A stretch of DNA of 53,452 bases, from the NCBI RefSeq assembly GCF_050337105.1, contig NZ_JAKJSQ010000025.1:1-53452 (forward strand). The letters run 5' to 3'. Numbering within the stretch: the first letter of the stretch is position 1; each line of letters opens with the position of its first letter. Source of the DNA: Aliivibrio_A kagoshimensis. Its GTDB lineage: Bacteria > Pseudomonadota > Gammaproteobacteria > Enterobacterales > Vibrionaceae. Below, piece by piece: positions 1 through 8,442 of the stretch. The notes beneath the pieces were generated by a model, which was given only the letters and a program-made list of their open reading frames with translations, did not search any database and had not been told where the DNA came from. The translations under genes and the position numbers were made by a program.

Positions 1-94
1 TATTTGGTGCGCTTTGCGCCATTATATCCATTACCATTTTAACGTCATATTTGGTGCGCTTTGCGCCATTATATCCATTACCATTTTAACGTCA
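1..94. repeat. 47-bp perfect tandem duplication
   Basis: Bases 1-47 are repeated exactly at 48-94, and the next three bases (tat) begin a third copy. The unit encodes part of the first membrane segment of the chemoreceptor. Because 47 is not a multiple of three, the two copies are read in different frames. The frame that encodes the normal membrane helix in copy 2 reaches a stop (TAA 87-89) if entered through copy 1. It sits exactly at the window edge, so an assembly-end artefact is at least as likely as a real mutation. Confidence 0.95.
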
Positions 95-1762
95 TATATG
101 AGTGTGAATCACTATATTAGTGACTACATCTTCAAGAGTGATACCAAAAACATCCATGCTCAGCTACAGCTGGTTAAAAACAACTTAATCACTGATCTTA
201 ATAATAAAATATTAATGGTAGAAAACATTAACTTTGGACTTCTAGAAGTAAAATCAATTCAAGAAAAAACACAATCCCATGAAGTGATGAAAGTCAGTTT
301 TGGTATGGTGTTTGACCAGAATGGTGAAGTTGAAGATGCTACGCGTACTAAGAAGTATGTTGATCAGGTGGCCTCTGCGGGTGGCGTGATTAAATTAAGT
401 GACGTCTACCTAGAAGGGGATAAGCCTCTTATCAGCATTACGGTACCCCGCTCAAATACTGAAGGTGATATCTTTGTTCTCGATTTAAGTATGATTCAAC
501 AACAGCTTAGCAGCTCTGCGGTTGAGGGCAGCTACGTTGAACTTATCTCTCCAAACCAAACGGTTCTGTTCTCTAATAAGTCATCAGGCGATTTGATTGA
601 GCTCCCTGGTACATTTGAAGTGAGAGGAAAGCAGTGGCAATTGAATGGCTTTATCGATCAAGGTTTTATTCAAAAAAATACTAACAGTCTGAATAACGCG
701 ATTACCATTGCTCTGCTCATCTCGGCATTTGTGCTTATTCCATTAGGTATTTTCTTTATTAACATGGCATTTAAGCCTATCGCTACGTTACGAGATATTG
801 TGACCGATCTGTCCCAAGGCGAGGGTGATTTAACTCGTCGTGTCGATGTTCAGAGTAATGATGATTTAGGAAAAATTGCCGCTAGTATTAACCAGTTCAT
901 TGATAACTTGCAGAACATGATGTTAGACGTTGATAAAGCGAATAAACAGATTGAATCTGAGAGTAATCAACTGAGTGAACAGACGAGCTCTAATCAGGCT
1001 TTATTGGTGGCACACTCAAATGAAACTGAACAGATTGTTACTGCAATCACAGAGATGAGTTCTACCGCTGACTCGGTGGCTGAAAGTGCAGCTTGTGCTG
1101 CTAAGTTGACCCAGCAAGCAACGGATGAAGCAGAAACGTCGAAAGGGGTCGTACAGCAAGCTGCAAACAGCGTATCTGCGCTAGTTAGTGAAGTAGATAG
1201 TATGTCTCTATCTATCTCAACCATGAGTAAAGATACTGAGCAAATTGGGTCGGTTCTAGAAGTGATTGGCGATATCGCAGGCCAAACTAACTTACTCGCT
1301 TTGAATGCGGCGATTGAAGCGGCCAGAGCGGGAGAGCAGGGTCGTGGCTTTGCAGTTGTTGCCGATGAAGTTAGAGCGTTAGCGGAGCGTACGCAACAGA
1401 GCACTTCTGAGATAAATGAGATGCTAGCGAAGCTTAGAGAAGGGAGTGGTAATGTCGTGAATGCGATGGAGACCACTAAAGTTAGCTGTCAAGATACGGT
1501 TGATAATAACAATCAAGTGATGGTGTCACTTGACTCAATGATTCAGTCAGTGGTTGAAGTGAACGATCTAACGGTACAGATAGCGACATCTGCAGAAGAG
1601 CAAAACTCAGTCACCGAAGAGATCGACCGCAATATGTTGGCGATTCAAGATATGATTTCTCAATTAAACAATAATGGTAGTGAGACGGTGAACAGTACCA
1701 AACAGCTAGCGGAGACAAGTGATAGCCTGCATGAAATTGTAGGTAGATTTAAATTGAGCTAA
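14..1762 (+). CDS. Methyl-accepting chemotaxis protein, 5' end missing or disrupted
   Basis: This is an inner-membrane chemoreceptor that relays ligand binding to CheA/CheW. Counting from the TTG at 14, a first membrane helix lies at about 11-28, a periplasmic sensor domain at 30-225, a second helix at 228-252, a HAMP linker at 252-305 and the cytoplasmic signalling domain from 320 to the end. The signalling hairpin has the conserved GQTNLLALNAAIEAARAGE stretch near 423-441. The TTG is unlikely to be the true start. The frame is open to the window edge, no ribosome site precedes it, and the first 15 or so residues come from a tandem duplication read out of frame. The natural start is probably upstream of the window. 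The ligand cannot be predicted. Function is clear; integrity of the 5' end is not. Confidence 0.9.
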   Translation: MRHYIHYHFNVIFGALCAIISITILTSYMSVNHYISDYIFKSDTKNIHAQLQLVKNNLITDLNNKILMVENINFGLLEVKSIQEKTQSHEVMKVSFGMVFDQNGEVEDATRTKKYVDQVASAGGVIKLSDVYLEGDKPLISITVPRSNTEGDIFVLDLSMIQQQLSSSAVEGSYVELISPNQTVLFSNKSSGDLIELPGTFEVRGKQWQLNGFIDQGFIQKNTNSLNNAITIALLISAFVLIPLGIFFINMAFKPIATLRDIVTDLSQGEGDLTRRVDVQSNDDLGKIAASINQFIDNLQNMMLDVDKANKQIESESNQLSEQTSSNQALLVAHSNETEQIVTAITEMSSTADSVAESAACAAKLTQQATDEAETSKGVVQQAANSVSALVSEVDSMSLSISTMSKDTEQIGSVLEVIGDIAGQTNLLALNAAIEAARAGEQGRGFAVVADEVRALAERTQQSTSEINEMLAKLREGSGNVVNAMETTKVSCQDTVDNNNQVMVSLDSMIQSVVEVNDLTVQIATSAEEQNSVTEEIDRNMLAIQDMISQLNNNGSETVNSTKQLAETSDSLHEIVGRFKLS

Positions 1763-1850
1763 TCAATATTTCTTTACACATATTTACTCGGGTTGACGCT
1801 GTATTACCTATAAAGTAGTAGTATTAAAGAGCATCCAAAACGGAGGATAT

Positions 1851-2177
1851 ATGATGAACATTAACGCTTATGTAATCATTGCTCTAACTACTACTTGTTT
1901 GTTGGCTGCTAATGTAGCAGTAGCAAAAAATGGGTTTCAGCAGAATAATAATATGCCAAACTTTGCTCAAATTGATAATAATAGTGACGAGATGATCGAT
2001 GTGACTGAGTTTGATCTATTTCGTGAGCAGAGAATCAGCGAACGAAAGGCTGAAGGGCGTAGAATGAAAAATATGAATCAGAACACCATGTTTACAGTGA
2101 TAGACAGTAATGGTGATGGAGTGATTAGCTCAGCAGAGTTTAATCAGCACCAGAAGAACAATCGTAAATTCTGGTAA
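1851..2177 (+). CDS. Secreted EF-hand calcium-binding protein
   Basis: This is a 108-residue protein with a signal peptide at about 1-25 (hydrophobic core, then AVA-K). It has two canonical 12-residue EF-hand loops, DNNSDEMIDVTE at 42-53 and DSNGDGVISSAE at 85-96, both with acidic or oxygen ligands at positions 1, 3, 5, 9 and 12. It is therefore probably a periplasmic or exported calcium-binding protein. The partner and role are unknown; similar small EF-hand proteins are frequent in Vibrio. A strong ribosome site (CGGAGG at 1841-1846) precedes two consecutive ATG codons at 1851 and 1854. Spacing favours the second, giving 107 residues. The gene stands alone between the chemoreceptor and a terminator. 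Confidence 0.85.
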   Translation: MMNINAYVIIALTTTCLLAANVAVAKNGFQQNNNMPNFAQIDNNSDEMIDVTEFDLFREQRISERKAEGRRMKNMNQNTMFTVIDSNGDGVISSAEFNQHQKNNRKFW

Positions 2178-2197
2178 CTGCTTTCATGACATCGAAT

Positions 2198-2222
2198 AAA
2201 ATGGGAGTTATCTCCCATTTTT
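2198..2222 (+). terminator. Rho-independent terminator after EF-hand gene
   Basis: A perfect 10-bp stem (2198-2207 with 2212-2221) has a TTAT loop and ends in a run of T. It closes the EF-hand gene 20 bases after its stop codon. Confidence 0.85.
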
Positions 2223-2262
2223 ATTGTCTTCATTTGAAGTTAAACTCCATGAATATAATCAT

Positions 2263-2282
2263 TAGTGAAGTTAAATTCACTA
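2263..2282. promoter_or_regulatory. Palindromic operator candidate upstream of YhcH-family gene
   Basis: TAGTGAA and its exact reverse complement TTCACTA flank a 6-base spacer, 28 bases before the start codon. A related block sharing TGAAGTTAAA lies about 31 bases further upstream (from 2235), three helical turns away. This looks like a paired repressor site. The regulator is not in the window and its identity is unknown. Confidence 0.4.
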
Positions 2283-2310
2283 TAAACGGTGTGACTTAAA
2301 AGGAGAAATT

Positions 2311-2778
2311 ATGATATTTGGACATATAAACGACAGCAGCAGAGATCAACTTCTTAGCGGAGGTCTAGCCCGTAGTTTAGCGTTTTTACGTAATAATGAT
2401 CTTTCGGAGCTTGAGGTAGGGCGTCATGAGATTGAAGGGGATAATATTTACGCCAATGTCATGGAGTTTGAAACGGGAGAGTCAAACAAAAAAATGGCGG
2501 AAGTGCATGAAGAGTATGTTGATGTGCAGTGCCTGATTTTTGGCGAAGAGAAAATTGAGTTTGCTCTGTACGATAAACGCAATCCTGTTGCTCAAGAGTA
2601 TGATAAAGAAAATGATTACTACCTAGTTGAAAGCATGAGAAATCAGTGTGAATTGATACTAGAGCCGAATATGTTTGCGATCTTTTTTCCACAACAGCCG
2701 CATAAACCTGGCTGCATAGTCAGCTCCACGCAGGTGATCAAAAAGATAGTGATCAAAGTACATAAAACGGTGCTTTAA
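2311..2778 (+). CDS. YhcH/YjgK/YiaL (EbgC-like) family protein
   Basis: This 155-residue protein belongs to the DUF386 family, which includes E. coli YhcH, YjgK, YiaL and EbgC. These are cupin-like proteins linked to sugar-acid, sialic acid or beta-galactoside metabolism; their exact biochemical role is poorly settled. Visible family features are the HEIEGDNIYANV stretch near 32-43, the AEVHEEYVDVQ block near 64-74 and the FFPQQPHKPG segment near 130-139, which carry the conserved His and acidic metal or sugar ligands. A good ribosome site (AAAGGAG) precedes the ATG. It is not next to sugar genes, so the substrate cannot be guessed. It ends 3 bases from the convergent AcoR-like gene. Confidence 0.85.
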   Translation: MIFGHINDSSRDQLLSGGLARSLAFLRNNDLSELEVGRHEIEGDNIYANVMEFETGESNKKMAEVHEEYVDVQCLIFGEEKIEFALYDKRNPVAQEYDKENDYYLVESMRNQCELILEPNMFAIFFPQQPHKPGCIVSSTQVIKKIVIKVHKTVL

Positions 2779-2781
2779 CCC

Positions 2782-4578
2782 CTATTTCAAGTTCAATTTC
2801 TTCAGCTGTCGATAGAGTGTATTTCTGCTGATCCCCAGCTGTCGGGCGGTTTTGCTAATATTGCCTTGATTCTCTTTGAATGTGTTAACTAACTTTGTGG
2901 TTAGGGAGTGCTTTAACGTAATGGTCGCTTCCGGTTCATCGCCAACGAGATTGGAAGGTTCAACGTCAAGGAGTTGAGTCTTTAGATGGTCAGGCAGATC
3001 ATCAATATCTAAGCTCTGTTTTTCATCGGCAAGCAGTGTGGTGACTTTCATTAAGTTATCGAGCTCTCGTAGATTACCAGGCCATCCATAGCGGGTTAAG
3101 GTCGCAAGTAAACGTGTTGAAAGTGTTTGGTGAGTAGGTGCATACTTACGGTGCAGTGAGGAGATCAACGCTTTTATGTCTCTTCGTTCTCGTAATGGCG
3201 GTAGGTTAATCGCCAATCCATTGAGACGGTAATAGAGATCTTGCCTAAATAGTCCTAGCTCAACCTGCTGTTGTAAATCTTTGTGGGTGGCAGCAATGAT
3301 CTGAATATCCACATTGACGATACTGTTGCTCCCCACGGGAGCCACCTCTTTTTCCTGCAGAACTCGAAGTAGTCGACACTGCGCTGACAAGGGCATCTCC
3401 GCAATCTCATCCAGAAATAGAATACCGCCGTCGGCTTGTCGAATTTTCCCTAAGTAACCTTGTCGATTCGCACCGGTGAAGGCTCCTGCCGCATACCCAA
3501 ACAGTTCAGACTCAAGCAGATCATGAGGCAGTGAGCCGCAGTTTACCGCCACTAATGGACTGTTTTTTCTCGCGCTACAACGGTGAAGTTGTTTGATGAA
3601 CTCCTCCTTCCCTGTTCCCGTTTCACCAAAAACCAGTAGAGGGATCTCTTTATTGATCACTCTGCAAGCCTGTTGCCATACCTGTTCGACTCGGTTGTCA
3701 CCCAAATGCAATGTTGATGACGAGAACAGGGTTCGTTTGGATCGGTTGAGTGGCTGACAAGTAAATATCAAGTCTTGGTTGTCAGTAAGCAGCGTGGTGG
3801 GTTGGTTCATCTCAGGTGGCCACTTCTTAGGTAAAAAAGGTTCAAAATTATTACCGATCATGCTGTTTTGATTGAGCAATTTTTTGGCCATTGGATTACA
3901 AGCAAGGACGTTGCCATTTTCGTTGGTGACAATGACTCCTTGCCAACCTGACTGTAATAAGTTTGGTGTAAGAGCTACGTCAAAACGGTAGCTGCCATGC
4001 GGGATGTGGTTCATCAAAGCCGCTTCTATCTGCTGCACCATCGATTGTACTAAGAGAGTTATCTGTTGAGTGTGTATTTGCTGTTCACTGGTAATGTCTA
4101 ACACACCTAACAGTTCATTAGTAGCCGAATAGATAGGGCTAGCAGTACAACTTAAGAAGCGGTGTTGAGTGATGAAGTGTTGATTACCGATGATACTGGT
4201 CAGTTGTTGATTGTTAAGTGCTGTGCCTATTGCATTGGTACCTTTTTGCTCCTCTTGCCAACAGACACCGGATTCTAAAGCGATGTCAGTAAGTTTATGA
4301 GCAAAGTGCTCTTGTCCCCATGAGGCAAGGATCACCCCTTTGGTATCAGCAAGAATTAAGCGGCTGTGAGTTCGAGCCAAGGTTTGGTCGAAAAGAGGCA
4401 AGGCATACTGTTCTATTGCTTGAATGAGCAAAGTAGCGTCATGGCGGCGCTGTTTTAAATCAGAATTTGTTAGGCGAAAGTGCTCGGGGGTCACGCTCTC
4501 TTCAAGCCCGGCAAATCGACTGCGTTGCCATGAGGAGTCTAACCAAGAATTTTGTTCTTTGTCGATTTGTATATTCAT
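2782..4578 (-). CDS. acoR: Sigma-54-dependent activator, AcoR-like
   Basis: This is a 598-residue enhancer-binding protein. An N-terminal GAF-type sensor region spans about 70-190. A central AAA+ domain carries Walker A GETGTGKE (318-325), the sigma-54 contact motif GAFTGA (365-370) and Walker B GGILFLDEI (384-392). A C-terminal Fis-type helix-turn-helix includes ISKTARQLGISRNTLYRQL. The domain order matches AcoR, the activator of acetoin/acetaldehyde catabolism. It is divergently transcribed from an AldB-type aldehyde dehydrogenase. The intergenic gap holds a sigma-54 promoter aimed at that gene and repeated GAACAG boxes, so control of the dehydrogenase is the obvious job. The inducer is inferred (acetaldehyde, acetoin or an alcohol), not shown. 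The symbol reflects family likeness. Confidence 0.85.
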   Translation of the reverse strand: MNIQIDKEQNSWLDSSWQRSRFAGLEESVTPEHFRLTNSDLKQRRHDATLLIQAIEQYALPLFDQTLARTHSRLILADTKGVILASWGQEHFAHKLTDIALESGVCWQEEQKGTNAIGTALNNQQLTSIIGNQHFITQHRFLSCTASPIYSATNELLGVLDITSEQQIHTQQITLLVQSMVQQIEAALMNHIPHGSYRFDVALTPNLLQSGWQGVIVTNENGNVLACNPMAKKLLNQNSMIGNNFEPFLPKKWPPEMNQPTTLLTDNQDLIFTCQPLNRSKRTLFSSSTLHLGDNRVEQVWQQACRVINKEIPLLVFGETGTGKEEFIKQLHRCSARKNSPLVAVNCGSLPHDLLESELFGYAAGAFTGANRQGYLGKIRQADGGILFLDEIAEMPLSAQCRLLRVLQEKEVAPVGSNSIVNVDIQIIAATHKDLQQQVELGLFRQDLYYRLNGLAINLPPLRERRDIKALISSLHRKYAPTHQTLSTRLLATLTRYGWPGNLRELDNLMKVTTLLADEKQSLDIDDLPDHLKTQLLDVEPSNLVGDEPEATITLKHSLTTKLVNTFKENQGNISKTARQLGISRNTLYRQLKKLNLK

Positions 4579-4585
4579 TTTATCC

Positions 4586-4646
4586 CTGTTCCATATCGTT
4601 ACACTTTGGGTGTACCAAAACGGAACAGATGAACAGTGTTGAACAG
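4586..4646. promoter_or_regulatory. Clustered GAACAG boxes: probable upstream activator sites
   Basis: GAACAG occurs at 4623-4628, 4631-4636 and 4641-4646, and its inverse CTGTTC at 4586-4591. Together CTGTTCC (4586-4592) and GGAACAG (4622-4628) form a 7-bp inverted repeat. The cluster lies roughly 115-175 bases upstream of the expected start of the -24/-12 promoter, a normal distance for an enhancer bound by a sigma-54 activator. TGTTC/GAACA-type half-sites are what AcoR-family proteins are known to bind. Binding by the adjacent regulator is inferred. Confidence 0.6.
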
Positions 4647-4734
4647 CTCCCTGATCCTGCGAAAGTAAAACCGCTATCCCTATTTTGGTTCACTAATCAT
4701 AGTTTTACATTTCATTAACATCAAGTGTTTCTCT

Positions 4735-4751
4735 TTGGCCCGAGGTTTGCC
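4735..4751 (+). promoter_or_regulatory. Sigma-54 (-24/-12) promoter of aldB
   Basis: The sequence TTGGCCCG-AGGT-TTGCC has the invariant GG (4737-4738) and GC (4749-4750) exactly 10 bases apart, as RpoN promoters require. It is about 45 bases before the aldehyde dehydrogenase start and on the same strand, downstream of the GAACAG cluster. The adjacent activator has GAFTGA, so the promoter and its activator agree. Confidence 0.82.
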
Positions 4752-4795
4752 TTAGTAGTGGTGACAGAAATACTTTAATCAACAAGGATATAGTT

Positions 4796-6316
4796 ATGAT
4801 TTATGCTCAACCTGGAACAGCAGATTCAATTGTTAACTTTAAATCTCAATATGAAAACTACATTGGTGGCCAATGGGTCGCGCCAGTCGATGGTGAATAT
4901 TTTGATAACAGTTCACCAGTCAATGGCCAGACATTTTGCAAAATCCCGGCATCCAATGAAAAGGACATTAATCTCGCCCTTGATGCCGCGCACGCAGCAA
5001 GAGCAGCATGGGGGTCAACCTCTGTCACCGAACGCTCGAATACGTTGCTTAAGATAGCGGATCGTATTGAACAGAATATTGAAACCTTAGCCTTGGTTGA
5101 GACTTGGGATAACGGTAAAGGCATTCGAGAAACTCTGGCTGCGGATCTTCCTTTAGTGGTGGATCACTTTCGCTATTTTGCTGGCTGTTTGCGTTCGCAA
5201 GAGGGCAGTGCCGCTGAGCTAGATGCCAATACGGCAGCGTATCACTTTCCTGAACCCGTTGGTGTGGTTGGTCAAATAATCCCATGGAACTTCCCAATGT
5301 TGATGGCGGCGTGGAAATTAGCTCCGGCAATGGCCGCTGGTTGCTGTGTGGTGCTAAAACCTGCTGAACAGACACCAGCCTCAATTTTGGTGTTAATGGA
5401 AGTGATTGGCGATCTGATCCCACCGGGTGTCATTAATGTGGTTAATGGTTATGGTGCAGATGCGGGTCAAGCATTAGCCACCAGTAAACGAATTGCAAAG
5501 TTGGCGTTTACAGGATCAACTCAAGTCGGTCACCATATCTTAAAATGTGCCGCTGAGAACCTCATCCCATCGACAGTTGAGCTGGGAGGCAAATCCCCAA
5601 ATGTCTACTTTAAAGACATTATGGATCATGAAGATGAATATCTAGATAAGTGTGTTGAAGGTATGTTGTTGGCTTTCTTTAACCAAGGAGAGGTATGTAC
5701 TTGTCCTTCAAGGGTGCTGATCCACGAAGATATCTATGATGCCTTTATTGCTAAAGTGATTGAGAGAGCTAAAACGATCAAGCAAGGCAATCCACTGGAT
5801 ACCGATACTCAAGTTGGTGCTCAAGCGTCCAGCGAACAGTTTGATAAAATAATGGGTTACATGGAGGTGGGTAAACAAGAGGGCGCTGAACTGCTTATCG
5901 GCGGTGAAGTGGCAAAACCAGGAGGTGACCTAAACAGCGGCTTCTATGTCCAACCAACCATGTTTAAAGGTGACAATAAAATGAGGATCTTCCAAGAGGA
6001 GATTTTTGGTCCCGTGATTGCGGTGACGACCTTTAAAGATAACGATGAAGCGTTAGCCATTGCCAATGACACTGAGTTTGGACTGGGTGCTGGTGTATGG
6101 ACTCGTGACAGCAATCTTGCTTATAAGGCATCACGAACCATTGAGGCGGGTCGTATTTGGGTCAACTGTTACCACGCGTACCCTGCACACGCAGCATTTG
6201 GTGGTTATAAGAAATCAGGTATTGGCCGAGAAACGCACAAGATGATGTTGGACCATTATCAAAATACCAAAAATGTCCTAGTGAGCTACGATATTAATCC
6301 ATTGGGCTTCTTTTAA
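4796..6316 (+). CDS. aldB: Aldehyde dehydrogenase, AldB type
   Basis: This is a 506-residue NAD(P)-dependent aldehyde dehydrogenase resembling E. coli AldB over its whole length, including IGGQWVAPVDGEY, GVVGQIIPWNFP, the NCYHAYPAHAAFGGYK segment and GIGRETHKMML near the C-terminus. The general base is Glu262 in VELGGKSPN and the catalytic cysteine is Cys301 in NQGEVCTC. It should oxidise acetaldehyde, and perhaps related aldehydes, to the acid in the cytoplasm, so feeding acetate to AckA-Pta. A ribosome site (AAGGAT) precedes the ATG. Transcription most likely depends on sigma-54 and the divergent AcoR-like activator. A close alternative is the ExaC/AcoD group, which is nearly identical in motifs. 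Confidence 0.9.
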   Translation: MIYAQPGTADSIVNFKSQYENYIGGQWVAPVDGEYFDNSSPVNGQTFCKIPASNEKDINLALDAAHAARAAWGSTSVTERSNTLLKIADRIEQNIETLALVETWDNGKGIRETLAADLPLVVDHFRYFAGCLRSQEGSAAELDANTAAYHFPEPVGVVGQIIPWNFPMLMAAWKLAPAMAAGCCVVLKPAEQTPASILVLMEVIGDLIPPGVINVVNGYGADAGQALATSKRIAKLAFTGSTQVGHHILKCAAENLIPSTVELGGKSPNVYFKDIMDHEDEYLDKCVEGMLLAFFNQGEVCTCPSRVLIHEDIYDAFIAKVIERAKTIKQGNPLDTDTQVGAQASSEQFDKIMGYMEVGKQEGAELLIGGEVAKPGGDLNSGFYVQPTMFKGDNKMRIFQEEIFGPVIAVTTFKDNDEALAIANDTEFGLGAGVWTRDSNLAYKASRTIEAGRIWVNCYHAYPAHAAFGGYKKSGIGRETHKMMLDHYQNTKNVLVSYDINPLGFF

Positions 6317-6332
6317 CATTTAACGCTTAACG

Positions 6333-6368
6333 GCAGAGTAGGAGAGTTTTCGGACTCCCCTACTGCTG
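6333..6368. terminator. Hairpin between aldB and mnmC, possibly bidirectional
   Basis: GCAGAGTAGGAGAG (6333-6346) pairs imperfectly with CTCCCCTACTGCTG (6355-6368) in the gap between the convergent aldB and mnmC genes. There is no long T run on either side, so it is a weaker terminator than others in the window. Confidence 0.55.
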
Positions 6369-6372
6369 TCTC

Positions 6373-8391
6373 TTAAAGAGAGACTATCGCTTTACCTTTT
6401 AGTAGCTTTCTCACCCACATCCTACCAGGGTGCAGCGCTTCAATCACAGAGATCGGCATAGGAAGCGGATCGCCACAGATTTGTGACGCCAGCATTTCGC
6501 CAAGCAGAGGCGCTGAACTTAACCCTCGAGAGCCTAGCCCAACCAACGCGTATAACCCTTGATAAACCGGCACATTTTCTGCGCCGCTTTGGTTGTTCTG
6601 CAAATCACGGTACTGATCCACCAAATCGTCAAATCGACACACATTGCCCACAAAAGGCATATGATCACGACTGGCACAGCGAATGCTCACTCTTGCTTGA
6701 TTGGTGGAGGTGTCCACATCGTGCACCCATTTGGCATCCGGTAGGCATTTTTCAAGTCGCTGTTGATTGTCTTGTTGGTCATGTTCGGATAACGTCAACG
6801 CGAGATCAAATCGGTCATAACTGGCGCCAATACAGTGATTCTGATTGTGTTTATTGGCGGGTGTTAGGTAGCCGTCATAACAGAGTACTGTTTTTATTTC
6901 TGACAATGCTTTCGTCGTTGCAATGTGGCTAACTTGACCGCGTACAGGAGTGCCTGGGATCTTTTTACTCTGCTCAAACTCGCCAATTTTGTGACCATTT
7001 GCCACGACAGCAACGGAGTGTGGATACGATGAACCATGGCTATCCTCTAAGATCCAGTGATTATCATGCTGGATCATCTTGGTAATATCGCAGTCGTAAA
7101 CCACAGAAAAGTAATCCGACTGTTCTAGCTCTTTGAACAACCCTTGAGTCAGTTGTTGTGGGCATAACCAACCCCCGATTGGATAGTGAATACTACTAAC
7201 GTTGCACTCTACCCCGGCGGTTTGGTTGGTTTGCTGTGGAGTGAGCGGAGTCACTAGATCGGAAGTGAATCCTTTATCGATGATTTTGTCGTTTTTTCGG
7301 GCAGACTTTTCATCCCAAGAGAGCTGAGTAACACCGCACCATTCATGATCAAACGCTATTTGATTAGCCGCTTGTTGATAGTAGTGCCTTGCGTAGACAA
7401 ATGCAGGAGCAAAAAAGCGAGCCAATGAGTCTAGATTACCATGGAGAAGTGGATAGACTGCCCCCTGTTTATTCCCAGATGCGCCCATCGCAGCTTGACT
7501 GTCACAGCAGTAGAGTGTGACCCGTTTTTTTCGTCGAACCAGTGACTGAGCCAGAGTTGCACTGGCAATGCCCCCACCAATAATGGCAATGTCATCGATG
7601 TTTTCTGTGCGAGTTACTGCCAACCAAGGTGAGTGATTAGCGGTATGAGTGCGTGTGAGTAGCGTACCCGCAATCATTTCACGTTTGGTGCCGAACCCTT
7701 TGACTTTTTTCATGTCAAAGCCTGATTCTATGAGCCCTCGTCGCACAAAACCTGCGGCAGTAAACGTGGCGCAACTGCAATTCGCTTTGGAGAGTGATGC
7801 CATATTATTGAACAAATCCTGATTCCACATTTCCGGATTTTTACTCGGGGCAAAACCATCAAGAAACCAGGCATCAACGACACCAGAGTTATCCATCCAG
7901 ATTTGTGGCATGCAATCTTTGATATCACCAAACCAAAGATCCAGAGTGACCAATCCTTCGTCTAAAATAATCCGTTGGCAATCGGCAACCGCGACGGGGT
8001 AGTTATCGCGCAACTCTTGGGCAAGTTCGGCGAGTTCAGGCCAATATTGATGAGCTTTCTCAAGATCTGTTTTAGTGACAGGAAATTTCTCAAAGCTGAT
8101 GAAATGCAACTCTTGCAGAGGCGCATTAGGGTGTTCGTTTCGAAACTGTCTGAATTGTTGCCAAGCGGCTAAAAAATTTAGGCCGGTGCCAAATCCCGTC
8201 TCAGCAATGGTGAAGCGTCGTTGATCGTATTGAGGCCAGCGTTCAGGAAGGTGGTTTTGCTGAATGAAAACGTAGCGAGCCTCCTCTAATCCATTGGCGT
8301 TGGAGAAATAGACATCATCAAAATTATTTGAGACAGGCGTGCCGATATCATTCCAGTCTAAAATTGCGTTATTAATAGTGTGTTTAGACAC
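6373..8391 (-). CDS. mnmC: tRNA 5-methylaminomethyl-2-thiouridine biosynthesis bifunctional protein MnmC
   Basis: This 672-residue bifunctional enzyme completes the mnm5s2U wobble modification of tRNA. The N-terminal half (about 1-240) is a SAM-dependent methyltransferase with the AETGFGTGLNFLAAW motif near 63-77 and a DAWFLDGFAPSKNPEMW block. The C-terminal half from about 265 is an FAD oxidoreductase with the dinucleotide-binding IAIIGGGIASATLA and, near the end, LVGLGSRGLSSAPLL. The oxidase removes the carboxymethyl group from cmnm5 and the methylase adds the methyl. Length matches E. coli MnmC. It is divergent from fabB, the same arrangement as in E. coli. No disrupted motif is seen. Confidence 0.96.
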   Translation of the reverse strand: MSKHTINNAILDWNDIGTPVSNNFDDVYFSNANGLEEARYVFIQQNHLPERWPQYDQRRFTIAETGFGTGLNFLAAWQQFRQFRNEHPNAPLQELHFISFEKFPVTKTDLEKAHQYWPELAELAQELRDNYPVAVADCQRIILDEGLVTLDLWFGDIKDCMPQIWMDNSGVVDAWFLDGFAPSKNPEMWNQDLFNNMASLSKANCSCATFTAAGFVRRGLIESGFDMKKVKGFGTKREMIAGTLLTRTHTANHSPWLAVTRTENIDDIAIIGGGIASATLAQSLVRRKKRVTLYCCDSQAAMGASGNKQGAVYPLLHGNLDSLARFFAPAFVYARHYYQQAANQIAFDHEWCGVTQLSWDEKSARKNDKIIDKGFTSDLVTPLTPQQTNQTAGVECNVSSIHYPIGGWLCPQQLTQGLFKELEQSDYFSVVYDCDITKMIQHDNHWILEDSHGSSYPHSVAVVANGHKIGEFEQSKKIPGTPVRGQVSHIATTKALSEIKTVLCYDGYLTPANKHNQNHCIGASYDRFDLALTLSEHDQQDNQQRLEKCLPDAKWVHDVDTSTNQARVSIRCASRDHMPFVGNVCRFDDLVDQYRDLQNNQSGAENVPVYQGLYALVGLGSRGLSSAPLLGEMLASQICGDPLPMPISVIEALHPGRMWVRKLLKGKAIVSL

Positions 8392-8425
8392 ATAAACCCC
8401 AATATTGAGTCAATTTTTAGTAAGA

Positions 8426-8442
8426 TTTGGTCAGATTGTACC
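8426..8442. promoter_or_regulatory. FadR-like half operator upstream of fabB (weak)
   Basis: TTTGGTCAGATTGTACC resembles one half of the FadR consensus (TGGTCNGACC); the second half is degenerate. FadR activates fabB in gamma-proteobacteria, and the site lies about 80-95 bases before the start codon, upstream of a plausible -35/-10 pair (TTGGAA, 18 bases, TATAAG). This is suggestive only. Confidence 0.28.

Noticed and set aside
994..1476. 160-codon minus-strand frame inside the chemoreceptor
   Set aside because: Composition is that of an antisense reading of the coiled coil; no start site context and fully inside a clear gene.
5049..5423. 124-codon minus-strand frame inside aldB
   Set aside because: Antisense shadow of the conserved dehydrogenase; no recognised domain.
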